Made by a program: the position numbers and the translations under genes | Part shown: positions 26,218 through 35,434 of the stretch, one piece after another | Layout: every line of letters begins with the position of its first letter | How positions within the stretch are numbered: position 1 is the first letter of the stretch | Notes under the pieces: generated by a model | The model's database searches: none | Told to the model about the DNA's origin: nothing | What the model saw: only the letters and a program-made list of their open reading frames with translations | Source: SIG480 sp045636865 | Lineage (GTDB): Bacteria; Bacillota; Clostridia; Oscillospirales; JAAYXM01 | Assembly: GCA_045636865.1 (NCBI GenBank) | Contig: JAZTYJ010000007.1 | Coordinates: forward strand, 1 to 55,987 | DNA length: 55,987 bases | Direction of reading: 5' to 3'

Positions 26218-27588
26218 ATGAAAAAACGCTGGATACTTCCTCTTTGTGCACTCGTTTTGCTTTGCCTCTTTCCCGTCTTTGCGCTGACGGAAAGGCCCTG
26301 GCAAAACCCCTTTGCCGATGTTTCGGAGGATATGTGGTATTACGAGGCGGTTTCGGGACTCGGTGCAGACGGCATCATTGAGGATGCTGAAAGATTTTAC
26401 CCCGAAAGCTTTGAAACGAGAGGCGGCATTGTCAACTATCTTTACAAGTTGTTTTTGTCGTCGGACGGCGATTTTTCATCCGATAAAGAGTTGGTCTTCA
26501 CCGACGTTACTCCGACGAACAAATATTACGATGCAGTCCGCTGGGCATACGAAAGCGGCGTCACAAACGGAATGTCCCCGACGTTGTTCGGTGTTGACAG
26601 AAACGTCTCCAGAGAAGAGGCGGCAACCTTTTTAATCCGCTACGCAGATCTTTTCGGAGCAGGGCTTAAAAAGGTGGCAGAGCCTGATCAGTTCAAGGAT
26701 TCTCTCGATGTTCGTCCCTTTGCACGCTCTTCCGTTGTTGTCTGCAAAATGGCAGGCGTTATAAACGGTTACGGAAACGGTTATTTCTACCCCACACGCC
26801 CGATAAAGAAAAGCGAAATGGCATCTATCGTATACAAATTCAAAAATACGGCAGACACCAAAGGTGATTCAGACTCTTTCATTGATACTTCCGCAAATGC
26901 ATTTGACAGCCTGTACGATTCCTACATCTCATATTTCACGCCGCGTGTCGAAAAAGGCCCTGCTGTCGACTTGAGTTATTTTAAAAACTGTGCATTTATC
27001 GGCGACTCGGTAACACTTTCTCTTAAAAACTACTGTGCCGCTACAGGTGAGCTCGGTGATGCAACCTTTATCTGCGCCGGAAGTCTGGCGGCCCGCAACG
27101 CGCTCTGGGCACTAAATGCTCCTAATGCGGTTCACCCCTCATACAAGGGCAAGAAGATGCTTCTGGAGGATGCCGTAGCGGCAAGCGGAGCTGATAAGGT
27201 ATACATAATGCTCGGAATGAACGGTATCGCCTTTGGCGTTGATGCAGAGATCAAGAATATGGTAACCCTTATAAACAAGATCCTCAGTAAATCTCCCAAC
27301 GTAAAGATATTGATTCAGTCCGTTACCCCCATGGCAAGCAGCAGCAATATAAAGGGCAAGAATCTCAACAACACAACCATATCGCAATACAACGCACGTC
27401 TTGAACAGATCTGCAACGAAAACAAATGGTACTATCTCAACGTCGCAGAGGATGTGACGGGTTCCGACGGAAATCTCATAATGGAATATTGCAGCGATTT
27501 CGGCGGAATGGGTATTCATTTTTCAAAGACCGGCGATAAGGTATGGATAAATTATTTAAGAACTCACGTTCCCGAGGAATTGAGATAG
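26218..27588 (+). CDS. Secreted SLH-domain SGNH hydrolase-like protein
   Basis: A 456-residue exported protein: signal peptide at 1-22, three S-layer-homology repeats at about 30-210 (FADVSEDMWYYEAV, FTDVTPTNKYYDAV, YGNGYFYPTRPIKKSEMA), and an SGNH-type esterase domain at 255-450. The nucleophile block is IGDSVT with S264; the glycine and Asn of blocks II and III are G289 and N335; block V histidine is H434. The Asp normally three residues before that His is M431 (GMGIHFS), so the triad looks incomplete by eye. It is probably anchored to the cell wall by the SLH repeats and acts on an O-acylated polymer together with the MBOAT and DHHW proteins downstream. The ribosome site is weak. Confidence 0.85.
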   Translation: MKKRWILPLCALVLLCLFPVFALTERPWQNPFADVSEDMWYYEAVSGLGADGIIEDAERFYPESFETRGGIVNYLYKLFLSSDGDFSSDKELVFTDVTPTNKYYDAVRWAYESGVTNGMSPTLFGVDRNVSREEAATFLIRYADLFGAGLKKVAEPDQFKDSLDVRPFARSSVVVCKMAGVINGYGNGYFYPTRPIKKSEMASIVYKFKNTADTKGDSDSFIDTSANAFDSLYDSYISYFTPRVEKGPAVDLSYFKNCAFIGDSVTLSLKNYCAATGELGDATFICAGSLAARNALWALNAPNAVHPSYKGKKMLLEDAVAASGADKVYIMLGMNGIAFGVDAEIKNMVTLINKILSKSPNVKILIQSVTPMASSSNIKGKNLNNTTISQYNARLEQICNENKWYYLNVAEDVTGSDGNLIMEYCSDFGGMGIHFSKTGDKVWINYLRTHVPEELR

Positions 27589-27604
27589 TTTTGGAGGAAA
27601 AGTT

Positions 27605-28264
27605 ATGAAAAAGCTTTGTTTTTTACTTGTAATCACAATACTCTTTGCAGTATGCTTTGTCGGCTGTGGAGCAAAGGATGTTCCGTCGGCAGATGAAGAT
27701 GTCGCAGAACAGATAGCGGAGGAAGTGCAGTCTGAAGAACCGTCAGAGAACGAAGAGGTATCAGACGTTTCGGAAGAGGAAAATACTCCCGATGAAAAAG
27801 TTCCCGATGAGAAGGCTCCTGAAGGTCCCGAAAAGCCGGAGGAGACAGAAAAACCTGCTCCTGCCGATGGGGCTCCGGCAGTTGACCTTAACAACGTTCT
27901 CAATGCCATCATAAGCGGCGTAGGCGCAAGCGATCCGCTGATCGTTCCTGCGGCAAGACTTTCTGACCTTTACGGCATAGATGCTTCTCTTGTCAAACAG
28001 GCGGCAAGCTATGTAACAATTGAAGGTGCTTTTCCCGATGAAATAGTTATTGTTGAAGCGGTTTCTTCTGATGCCGCAGATGAGATTCAGCAGCTTCTCG
28101 GAAATCGACTTTCCGAAGTCAAGGAGCAGTCGGAATCCTACGACCCTGAAAACTACGCACTTGCACAAAAATGCAAAGTGGGCAGAAAGGGAAATTTTGT
28201 TTCTCTTTTCCTTGCGCCCGAACACGCTAAAATGGACGAAATATTCAGTAGCTTTGTAAAATAA
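27605..28264 (+). CDS. DUF4358-type lipoprotein
   Basis: A 219-residue lipoprotein: signal peptide with lipobox FVGC (C21), an acidic Glu/Pro-rich linker at about 24-95 (PEKPEETEKPAP), and a compact C-terminal domain that resembles DUF4358 (LSDLYGID, FPDEIVIVEA, LGNRLSEV, then FVSLFLAPEHAKMDEIFSSF). DUF4358 genes are commonly found next to MBOAT and DHHW genes in clostridia, as here. The domain's role is unknown; it may help the acyl-transfer machinery outside the membrane. GGAGG precedes the start and the gene follows its neighbour by 16 bases. Confidence 0.8.
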   Translation: MKKLCFLLVITILFAVCFVGCGAKDVPSADEDVAEQIAEEVQSEEPSENEEVSDVSEEENTPDEKVPDEKAPEGPEKPEETEKPAPADGAPAVDLNNVLNAIISGVGASDPLIVPAARLSDLYGIDASLVKQAASYVTIEGAFPDEIVIVEAVSSDAADEIQQLLGNRLSEVKEQSESYDPENYALAQKCKVGRKGNFVSLFLAPEHAKMDEIFSSFVK

Positions 28265-28290
28265 TCCTTCCTACGAAAGGAATTTTGTCA

Positions 28291-29679
28291 ATGGTTTTTT
28301 CAAGCATACCGTTTTTGTTTATATTTCTGCCGGTTGTACTGATTCTTTATAATGTACTCCCGAAGAATGTCAGAAATATATTTCTTCTGGCGGTTAATCT
28401 CGTATTTTATGCCTATGGCGAGCCCGTTTATGTCCTTTTGATGATTTCATCGATTGTGCTCAATTATGCGGGCGCTCTCATCATCGACAAAACTGAAGAC
28501 AGCAAGCAAAGAAAGCTTTTGCTTGCTGTCTTTGTTGTGCTCAATCTTGCGGCTCTCGGTTATTTCAAATATACGAGAATGATTCTCGACCTTATCAGAA
28601 AAATCCCTGTGTTATCGGAAACGCCGCTTTTGGAGGTTGTCCTTCCGATAGGTATTTCCTTCTACACCTTCCAGGCGATGAGCTATGTTGTTGATGTATA
28701 CAGAAGAACCTGCAAGCCGGAGCGAAATATTATAGACTTTGCGGCATACATCTCCCTTTTTCCGCAGCTTATCGCGGGTCCTATCGTACGTTATTGTGAT
28801 GTCAGCGATCAGCTCGGAGGCAGAAAAGAATCGCTCAAGAGTTTTGAGAGCGGAATATATCTTTTCCTTATCGGCCTTTCAAAAAAAGTTCTGCTTGCCA
28901 ATCGCTTCGGCGCGCTCTGGAGCGAGATCAGCGCGGCTCCGTGCGAATTTGGTATCATAGGTGCGTGGATGGGCGCGCTTGCTTATACATTCCAGATTTA
29001 TTTTGACTTTGCAGGCTATTCGGATATGGCGCGCGGTCTCGGAAGGATGATGGGCTTTGAGTTCTGCATCAACTTCAACTACCCCTACATCGCAAAAACC
29101 GTTACCGATTTCTGGAGGAGATGGCACATATCTCTTAGCACATGGTTTCGCGACTATGTCTATATCCCGCTCGGCGGTAACAGAGTCGGAAAAGCGAGGT
29201 TTGTTTTCAACATAATGGTTGTATGGGCTCTTACAGGGCTGTGGCACGGTGCCGGACTCAATTTTATTTGCTGGGGAATATACTACGGAATCATTCTCCT
29301 TCTCGAAAAGCTCATACTGCACAAGTTCCTCAAAAAACTCCCCTCTGTTATATCAAGAAGCTACACAATGCTCGTTGTTATAATAGGCTGGATTTTCTTT
29401 GCCTCGGAAAGCTTTTCATCGGCAGGCACCTATCTTCTTTCGATGTTTGGTAATGCAGGCGGACTTTTTGGCAGCCATCCGCAAATTACGGCGTGGCTCC
29501 CGATGCTCGCAGTTGGCGCAATTTCTTCTACCCCGCTTATGGCAACGCTCTTTGAAAAGCTTGAGAACAAAGGCTTTGCCTACCCCGTTAAGGTTATTCT
29601 CGTAATCCTCTCGCTTATACTTTGCACGGCATCTCTCGTGAGCGAGAGCTACAACCCATTCCTTTATTTCAGATTTTAA
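28291..29679 (+). CDS. MBOAT-family O-acyltransferase (AlgI/DltB-like)
   Basis: A 462-residue polytopic membrane protein with roughly ten or more hydrophobic segments. The MBOAT marks are clear: VLPIGISFYTFQAMSY, the conserved FWRRWHISLSTWFRDYVYIPLGG, and the catalytic-site histidine in LTGLWHGAG. These proteins pass acetyl groups across the membrane for O-acetylation of wall polymers or exopolysaccharide. The start is put at ATG 28291 (AAAGGA upstream) rather than TTG 28285. The neighbouring DHHW and SGNH proteins are the expected extracellular acceptor-side enzymes. Confidence 0.93.
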   Translation: MVFSSIPFLFIFLPVVLILYNVLPKNVRNIFLLAVNLVFYAYGEPVYVLLMISSIVLNYAGALIIDKTEDSKQRKLLLAVFVVLNLAALGYFKYTRMILDLIRKIPVLSETPLLEVVLPIGISFYTFQAMSYVVDVYRRTCKPERNIIDFAAYISLFPQLIAGPIVRYCDVSDQLGGRKESLKSFESGIYLFLIGLSKKVLLANRFGALWSEISAAPCEFGIIGAWMGALAYTFQIYFDFAGYSDMARGLGRMMGFEFCINFNYPYIAKTVTDFWRRWHISLSTWFRDYVYIPLGGNRVGKARFVFNIMVVWALTGLWHGAGLNFICWGIYYGIILLLEKLILHKFLKKLPSVISRSYTMLVVIIGWIFFASESFSSAGTYLLSMFGNAGGLFGSHPQITAWLPMLAVGAISSTPLMATLFEKLENKGFAYPVKVILVILSLILCTASLVSESYNPFLYFRF

Positions 29680-29688
29680 GGTGACAGT

Positions 29689-30825
29689 ATGAAAAAAGAA
29701 AATGTTAAAAGCTTAATAGTCGTTCTCATTTTCGCATTGTTTATCGGAATTGTTTCGGTGGGCACGGTTATAACCGCGCCAGAGACGGAGTATCTCGAAA
29801 GTGAGAAGCGTTACACGGCGAAAATGCCTGAATTTTCGACCTCATCGCTTCTTGATACAAGCTACTTAAAGGATGCTGAAAAGTATCTTGAGGACAGAAT
29901 TATATGCAGAAGCTTTTTTGTCGGTGCAAATTCATATTTCGGGCTGTTGCAGGGCAGAAACATCCTTTCGGATGTATATATGTGCAAGGGCGGCTATCTT
30001 ATCAATGCTCCGAAAAAAATTAACGAAGAAAACATCGTAAATAATCTTTCGAGGTTTGAGGAATTTTCAAAGAAAACCGGACTTCCTTCCCGCATGATAA
30101 TCGTTCCGTCTCCGGGGTATGTTATGTCGGATATTTTGCCCGACAAAAATTCCGTTTATTGTGACGATTTCATCTTTGAAAAAGCATCTGATCTTCTCTC
30201 TGTCACCGCGCTTACGGATGTGCGGAAATCACTTTGTGAAGCTTTTTCAGACGGCAAGACGGTTTTTTATAAAACTGACCACCATCTCACCTCATACGGT
30301 TGCTATATCCTTTATTCGGACTTTATGAAGGATACGGGAAAACCCGTCAGAGACGAGAGCGAGTTTAACATCGAAGCCGTAAGCGGCTTTTGCGGAACAA
30401 CGCGCGCTTCAAGCGGATACTTCCTTGAAAGCGGTGAGGATATCGAGCTCTGGCACACGGGGGATGACGTGGAGGTAAGCGTTTCAAACGGCAAGGAATA
30501 TGAGAAAACTAGCAACGGTTTCTTTTTCCGCGAGCATCTTGAAAACGACGACAAGTATCCCGTTTTTGCTGACGGAAACCACGCGCTTACAAAAATCACA
30601 AACAACTTAGGCGGCGATAAAAATATTCTTATTATCAAGGATTCGTATGCTCATTGTACGGCAAATTTCCTCTCCTGCGCTTATAAAAACATCTATATGA
30701 TAGATTTGAGGTACTATCGTTTTCCGGTGAGCGACTTTATAGAGAAAAATAATATTGATGAGCTTTTATTCCTCTACGGTGCGGATTCGATAAATACAGA
30801 TACCAATTCAGGATGGCTCTCCTGA
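29689..30825 (+). CDS. DHHW-family (AlgX/AlgJ-like) SGNH protein
   Basis: A 378-residue protein with one N-terminal membrane anchor at about 10-30 and an extracytoplasmic AlgX/AlgJ-type domain. The motif T196-DHHL-TSYG at 196-204 corresponds to the DHHW signature of the family (with Leu in place of Trp), and a late Ser block IKDSYAH carries the likely nucleophile. It is probably the acyltransferase that takes acetyl groups from the MBOAT protein to a surface polymer. It starts 9 bases after the MBOAT stop (ribosome site AAGGTGA) and is the last gene of the operon. Confidence 0.87.
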   Translation: MKKENVKSLIVVLIFALFIGIVSVGTVITAPETEYLESEKRYTAKMPEFSTSSLLDTSYLKDAEKYLEDRIICRSFFVGANSYFGLLQGRNILSDVYMCKGGYLINAPKKINEENIVNNLSRFEEFSKKTGLPSRMIIVPSPGYVMSDILPDKNSVYCDDFIFEKASDLLSVTALTDVRKSLCEAFSDGKTVFYKTDHHLTSYGCYILYSDFMKDTGKPVRDESEFNIEAVSGFCGTTRASSGYFLESGEDIELWHTGDDVEVSVSNGKEYEKTSNGFFFREHLENDDKYPVFADGNHALTKITNNLGGDKNILIIKDSYAHCTANFLSCAYKNIYMIDLRYYRFPVSDFIEKNNIDELLFLYGADSINTDTNSGWLS

Positions 30826-30833
30826 TTAAAAAG

Positions 30834-30871
30834 CCTCCCGGTCTTCGGATTAAAATCTGAAGACCGGGAGG
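30834..30871. terminator. Terminator of the acylation operon (bidirectional)
   Basis: A 13-bp G/C-rich perfect stem (CCTCCCGGTCTTC with GAAGACCGGGAGG), extendable to 17 bp, with T-rich sequence after it. It lies between convergent genes. Confidence 0.9.
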
Positions 30872-30891
30872 TCTTTTCGTTATCTTTTTTG

Positions 30892-31761
30892 TTAAAGTCT
30901 TGCGCCGAGTGCCGCGCCGAGCTTTCCTCCTTCGAGAAGACGCTTTTTTGCCGCGCGTCGAAGTGTTGTATTTTCGGGGTATTCCGAAACGGAAGAGAAC
31001 TCTCTTTCAAAGCTTGAGCCGTTTCCGAATATCCACTTATCGCCTGCATCGGTTTCAGCAACGTCGATGATCTCAAATCTCTTCTGAAATTTTACGAGGT
31101 TTGAATCTTGCGGCAGCACCTCCGAAAGCCACGGATAAAGAAGCCACGAGCTGCAGAGGAAAACGGGCTTTTCCATACCGTAGAACTTTTTAAAAAATTC
31201 TCTTGCGCGGGCAAAGGATTCTTCGCACAAATCATCCTCAAACGGTTCATATCTCGGGATGTGAACGTTCAAGCATCTCTCGCCCTCTTTTATGGAGACG
31301 GCTAAAGTCTCTATATCCTTTTGGGCAACGGACATCTGAAACTGCAGCCTTCCAAGCTTATAAAGCTCGCCATCGACCAGAAGGCGCATCCATACGCGAT
31401 GTCCCGGCTGGGCAAGACCGAAGCCCTCCCCTCTTGCAAGCGGAAGTCTGCAGACGCTTGAAAAGCCCCTCATCGTCCCGATAAAAATATCTCGCCCGAT
31501 TCCGCGCTCCTCATATTTTTTATATGTATCCTCAAGCAACCTGAGATAGAGATATAAATTGAGCGTGGTTGTCGGAAAATCGGCTTTATCCGCAAATTCC
31601 ATAAGATACTCGCTGAAAACTTCATCGCCTGCATCGTATTTTTCGCGAAGAAGTGAAAGCTCATCGGAAAACTCTCTTTCGCAGAATCTGTCGACAATCG
31701 ACAATATCTGAAGCTCTTCACCCGAAAATCCAAGCTCTTCTACATAGTCATTATATTTCAT
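30892..31761 (-). CDS. Acyltransferase-domain (DUF5596/GNAT-like) protein
   Basis: A 289-residue cytosolic protein. The second half contains YKLGRLQFQM, NVHIPRYEPF, SFARAREFFKKF and FLCSSWLLYPWLSEVL, a set I associate with clostridial proteins annotated as acyltransferases with a C-terminal DUF5596. The first ~100 residues are helical. No membrane segment is present. The substrate is unknown. AAGGAG lies 9 bases before the ATG, and the gene has its own promoter. It is monocistronic and unrelated by strand to the acylation operon it faces. Confidence 0.65.
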   Translation of the reverse strand: MKYNDYVEELGFSGEELQILSIVDRFCEREFSDELSLLREKYDAGDEVFSEYLMEFADKADFPTTTLNLYLYLRLLEDTYKKYEERGIGRDIFIGTMRGFSSVCRLPLARGEGFGLAQPGHRVWMRLLVDGELYKLGRLQFQMSVAQKDIETLAVSIKEGERCLNVHIPRYEPFEDDLCEESFARAREFFKKFYGMEKPVFLCSSWLLYPWLSEVLPQDSNLVKFQKRFEIIDVAETDAGDKWIFGNGSSFEREFSSVSEYPENTTLRRAAKKRLLEGGKLGAALGARL

Positions 31762-31784
31762 AGGGCATACTCCTTTTCACAAAG

Positions 31785-31813
31785 ATTTTACCACATACCG
31801 CAAGTCTTTTCAA
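31785..31813 (-). promoter_or_regulatory. Promoter of the acyltransferase-like gene
   Basis: On the minus strand, TTGAAA (31808-31813), a 17-base spacer and TAAAAT (31785-31790), 24 bases before the start. Confidence 0.65.
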
Positions 31814-32086
31814 TATGCATTATCCTTTTTAAGAATAAACAGACACCCTTACGGCGGGGCTTCATAGAGAGAAAATGGTTTTGGATTGCCATTTTCCGCT
31901 TATAGTGCACAAAAAATATCTAACCCAAAACTGCTTTGCACCCTGAAATCATAGGTTTGAGTACAGAACAAGGCAAAAAAGCTCCCAACCCTGACTGGTT
32001 AGGAGCTTTTTAACGAAGTTATGTGCCAAAATCGTGGTTTCAGGGCATCTTATCCCTACGAAGCACCGACGCATGTGTCTGTTATC
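31814..32086. other. Intergenic stretch without a gene
   Basis: Together with the promoter to its left, this makes a 325-base gap. It holds one weak 8-bp hairpin (31871-31878 with 31889-31896) and the terminator at 31976-32011. I see no open frame with a ribosome site and no recognisable RNA. Confidence 0.6.
31976..32011. terminator. Terminator downstream of the rhamnulokinase gene
   Basis: AAAAAGCTCC pairs with GGAGCTTTTT (10 bp), with an inner AACC/GGTT stem. The A and T tracts allow termination in both directions; it sits 76 bases beyond the kinase stop. Confidence 0.8.
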
Positions 32087-33454
32087 TTATTTTACCTCAA
32101 CGATATCAAATGTGTTTTTGATAATCTCGCGACCTTGGGCGAGAGTGAGCTTCTGGTGGTACATAACCTGCGAGATGAGGTTTCCTGTTGCCGTGCCTTC
32201 ATTGAGACCGATAAGGACTTTCTTTCCGCAGAGCTTTGAAGTTAAGCGGTTTAAGTACATATCACGGCTGCCGCCACCGACGATGATGATTTCCTTTATC
32301 TCTTTTCCACTTATGCTCTCAATCTCCTCTATCGCCTTGCGGTAGGAGTGAGCAAGAGAGAGATAAACGCTCTTTAAAACGTCTCCAAGCGGAAGCTCCG
32401 GCTCTCCGAGGAGACCGCGGATTGCATCTATCATATTTTCGGGAGCGAGAAGCTCGCGTGCATTCGGGTCAAAGGTTCTTTCAAACTTGCTCTCCTGCGC
32501 GAGATGCATCATCTGATCGTATGTGAGAGATTTGTCGATATTCTTTCTGATGTTCTGGAAGAGCCACATTCCCATAATGTTTTTCAGGAATCGGAAACGA
32601 TAGTCGATGCCGCCCTCGTTTGTGAAGTTGGCCTCGCGCGCCGCGTCAGAAAGCTGCGGCTCGAGGTTTTCCGTTCCGATAAGGCTCCATGTGCCCGATG
32701 AGATGTAAACACCGTCATCCCCTATGGGGCATGCACAAACTGCTGATGCAGTATCGTGAGACGGGCAGAAGATAACCTCTGCATCAAAGCCTGCTTCTTT
32801 CTTGAACTCCTCTGAGAAGTTTCCGAGACTTGTTCCCGGGCAATCGGGAGTTTTGAAGAGTTTTGTCGGGATTCCGAGCTTTTCAAAAATTTCCGTGTCC
32901 CATGTTTTTGTTTCAGCGTTGACAAGGTTTGTTGTCGATGCATTTGTATATTCATTTCTTATAACTCCCGTGAGCTTGTATGAGAGATACTCCGGAATCA
33001 TAAGGCAATATTCTGCGTTTTCAAGCTTTCCGCTTACCTTGTCGCGGTAGAGCTGATAGATTGTGTTGTAGCTGAGTTTCTGGATGCCTGTCTTTGCATA
33101 AAGCTCCGACTGCGGAATTATCTTCATAACCTCTTCTGCCGCAACGTCGTTTTCAGGTGTGCGGTATGCCATTACGGGGAGGATTTCCTTTTCGTCCTTA
33201 TCAAGAAGAACATAGTCTACCGCCCAGGTGTCAATTGCGATTGTTTCGGGGATGCAACCGAGCTCCTTACAACGCTTGATTCCCGCTTTTACCTCTTTCT
33301 CAAGACGGGCAATATCCCATGTAAGGCTTTTTCCCTCGGGTTTTAACTCGTTTTCAAATCTGTAAATCTCGGTGAGCTTTAACTTCCCGTTTTCAAGTGT
33401 TCCTATGATGTGGCGTCCGCTTGATGCGCCAATGTCTATTGCAAGATAATTCAT
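32087..33454 (-). CDS. rhaB: Rhamnulokinase (FGGY family)
   Basis: A 455-residue sugar kinase. The N-terminal phosphate loop is AIDIGASSGRH, typical of rhamnulokinases, followed by AIDTWAVDYVLLD, YRTPEND and the family glycine motif SSGTWSLIG; the C-terminal adenosine site is IIVGGGSRDMYLNRLTS. Expected reaction: phosphorylation of L-rhamnulose at C1, although a related ketose is possible because no rhaA isomerase or rhaD aldolase is nearby. It lies 14 bases after the PLP-lyase gene, with GGAGGA before the start, so it is the last gene of that operon. Confidence 0.87.
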   Translation of the reverse strand: MNYLAIDIGASSGRHIIGTLENGKLKLTEIYRFENELKPEGKSLTWDIARLEKEVKAGIKRCKELGCIPETIAIDTWAVDYVLLDKDEKEILPVMAYRTPENDVAAEEVMKIIPQSELYAKTGIQKLSYNTIYQLYRDKVSGKLENAEYCLMIPEYLSYKLTGVIRNEYTNASTTNLVNAETKTWDTEIFEKLGIPTKLFKTPDCPGTSLGNFSEEFKKEAGFDAEVIFCPSHDTASAVCACPIGDDGVYISSGTWSLIGTENLEPQLSDAAREANFTNEGGIDYRFRFLKNIMGMWLFQNIRKNIDKSLTYDQMMHLAQESKFERTFDPNARELLAPENMIDAIRGLLGEPELPLGDVLKSVYLSLAHSYRKAIEEIESISGKEIKEIIIVGGGSRDMYLNRLTSKLCGKKVLIGLNEGTATGNLISQVMYHQKLTLAQGREIIKNTFDIVEVK

Positions 33455-33468
33455 TATGCTTCCTCCGC

Positions 33469-34668
33469 TTACTTTATATTCTTAATCTCTTCTGCCGCAC
33501 GCAGGATTCCGAGTTTGCCGCTTTCAAAGGTTATGCCGCCCTGAAGATAGACTCTGTACGGCTCGCGCATCGGTGCATCTGCCGAAAGCTCGATGGATGA
33601 ACCCTGAACAAACGCGCCTGCCGCCATAATGACGGGATGGTCATATCCCGGCATATCCCACGCGACGGGGGTAACAAACGAGTCGCACGGTGCGCCCGAC
33701 TGGATGCCCTTGCAGAATGCCGAGAGCGCATCTGCGGTCTTTAGCTCTATCGTCTGGATGATGTCATATCTCGGCTCGTCTGCCTTCGGGGAGACCTCAT
33801 ATCCCATATCGGCAAACGTCTTTGCCGCAAACGCCGCCGTCATAAGTGCCTGAGAGACGATGTGCGGTGCCATAAAAAAGCCCTGGAAAAGAAGTCGGTT
33901 GTTACCGAGAGAACATCCGCATTCCCTGCCGATACCCGGAACGGTGAGCCTCTCTGCCGCACGTTCAACAAGGTCGCGCCGTCCTGCAACGTAGCCTCCT
34001 GTCGGTGCAAGTCCGCCACCGGGGTTTTTGATGAGCGAGCCTGCAATCAAATCTGCTCCGACGTGTGTCGGCTCACGGGTTTCGCAAAATTCTCCGTAGC
34101 AGTTATCAACCATAACAAGAGCATTTTCGTTTGCTTTTTTTACCTTTTTTACTATCTCGCCGATTTCGTCTACCGAAAGCGCACGGCGGTCACCGTAGCC
34201 GCGTGAACGCTGTATGTAAACAAGAACGTCCTTCTCTTCCCTGCAAATTGCGAGGGTTTGTTCAACATCAATATCGCCGTTCACCATCGGAAGCTCACGG
34301 TATCTGACGCCGTATTCGATAAGCGTTCCGTGATTGTTTCCCGAAACGCCGATAGCTCCGAGAAGAGTGTCATACGGGACACCCGTAACCGAGAGGAGCA
34401 AATCTCCCGGGTTGAGCGCGCCGAAAAGCGCGCAGAAGAGCGCATGAGTTCCGTTTACAAACTGGATTCGGCAGAGCGCATCCTCTGCACCGAAAACATC
34501 TGCATAGATGCGGTCAAGCACATCGCGGCCCTGGTCATCATAGCCGTATCCCGTTGTGCCTGCAAACATCGTATCTGAAACGCGATGACGCGAAAACGCC
34601 TCCAAAACCCTTTTCGAGTTTTCTTCGGCAACTTTTTTTATATGTTCATAAAGCGCGGTTTCTATCAT
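33469..34668 (-). CDS. Methionine gamma-lyase-family (aluminium-resistance-like) PLP protein
   Basis: A 399-residue fold-type I PLP enzyme of the family annotated as aluminium resistance protein or YnbB-like. The PLP lysine is in GSLIKNPGGGLAPTGGY. Other family blocks are FAGTTGYGYDDQGRD, FVNGTHALFCALFG and PGIGRECG. Function is uncertain; related Cys/Met-metabolism enzymes cleave C-S bonds. Its ATG overlaps the stop of the CofE-like gene (TAATG), so the two are translated together, and it has no strong ribosome site of its own. Confidence 0.85.
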   Translation of the reverse strand: MIETALYEHIKKVAEENSKRVLEAFSRHRVSDTMFAGTTGYGYDDQGRDVLDRIYADVFGAEDALCRIQFVNGTHALFCALFGALNPGDLLLSVTGVPYDTLLGAIGVSGNNHGTLIEYGVRYRELPMVNGDIDVEQTLAICREEKDVLVYIQRSRGYGDRRALSVDEIGEIVKKVKKANENALVMVDNCYGEFCETREPTHVGADLIAGSLIKNPGGGLAPTGGYVAGRRDLVERAAERLTVPGIGRECGCSLGNNRLLFQGFFMAPHIVSQALMTAAFAAKTFADMGYEVSPKADEPRYDIIQTIELKTADALSAFCKGIQSGAPCDSFVTPVAWDMPGYDHPVIMAAGAFVQGSSIELSADAPMREPYRVYLQGGITFESGKLGILRAAEEIKNIK

Positions 34669-35369
34669 TATTTTGTAACCTCACGGATTATTCCCATCGG
34701 AGTCTGCTGTGCGCTCTGACCAAGCGGATTGTCGCGAAGAATATTCGGGAGAAGCTCGCGTGATACGCTCTCGTCAGATATGCCGAGGATTTTGCCCGAT
34801 AAGTCGTTTACGTCAACAATCGCGCAACGGAATCCGATTTTCTCCGCAACACTTCTTGCAACCTTGTCAGGATCCTCCGGACCGAGAACTACGCACTTGT
34901 TGTACGGCGGAAGAGTGTACGGTGTCGGCCCGTCGATGGATTCTGCGCGGTATCCCGCTACCTTATAAAACCATCCGCGCTTACCGATAAGCTTTCCGAC
35001 CGCGCTTATCGCCGCCGCAAATAAAATGCGCGGTGTTCCGCACTCGCGGAGTGCCATTTCCATTGTTTCGGGGATGCCGAGCCCGATGCCGCACGGTGTC
35101 TTCATAACGAACTTGCAGAGAAGCTTTGCAAGCGGACGCGGATTGATTTCAGAAAGCGGAACGGCTCTCTTCTGTGAGCATGCAACACACTTTTCAGAAA
35201 TGAAGAGGATATCACCCTCCTGCATATGCTCTGCAGCATATTTTGCCGCAACGTCCGGAATGAGATCGTTTTCCGTGACAACGTGAGTCTTTATCGGAAG
35301 ACGCATATAGTCCTTACCGTCAACCGTGATTATCGTGTTTTTTCCTTCATTAGCAAAAAGCTCTGACAT
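34668..35369 (-). CDS. CofE-like (F420-0:glutamate ligase domain) protein
   Basis: A 233-residue protein matching the F420 ligase fold: MRLPIKTHVVTENDL near the start, EGDILFISEKCVACSQ, the family glycine block FAAAISAVGKLIGKRG, and VDVNDLSGKILG. In methanogens and mycobacteria CofE adds glutamates to coenzyme F420, but no F420 gene is in this window and clostridia are not usual F420 makers. It may ligate an amino acid to another substrate. It is translationally coupled to the PLP-lyase gene. AAAGGGG precedes the start. A TATAAT-like -10 lies in the 65-base gap upstream, so it may also have its own promoter. Confidence 0.8.
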   Translation of the reverse strand: MSELFANEGKNTIITVDGKDYMRLPIKTHVVTENDLIPDVAAKYAAEHMQEGDILFISEKCVACSQKRAVPLSEINPRPLAKLLCKFVMKTPCGIGLGIPETMEMALRECGTPRILFAAAISAVGKLIGKRGWFYKVAGYRAESIDGPTPYTLPPYNKCVVLGPEDPDKVARSVAEKIGFRCAIVDVNDLSGKILGISDESVSRELLPNILRDNPLGQSAQQTPMGIIREVTK

Positions 35370-35434
35370 ATTTAAAACCCCTTTGTTTGCATTTTATATT
35401 ATTATACACCTATTTTGAGAATAATGGAATATTT

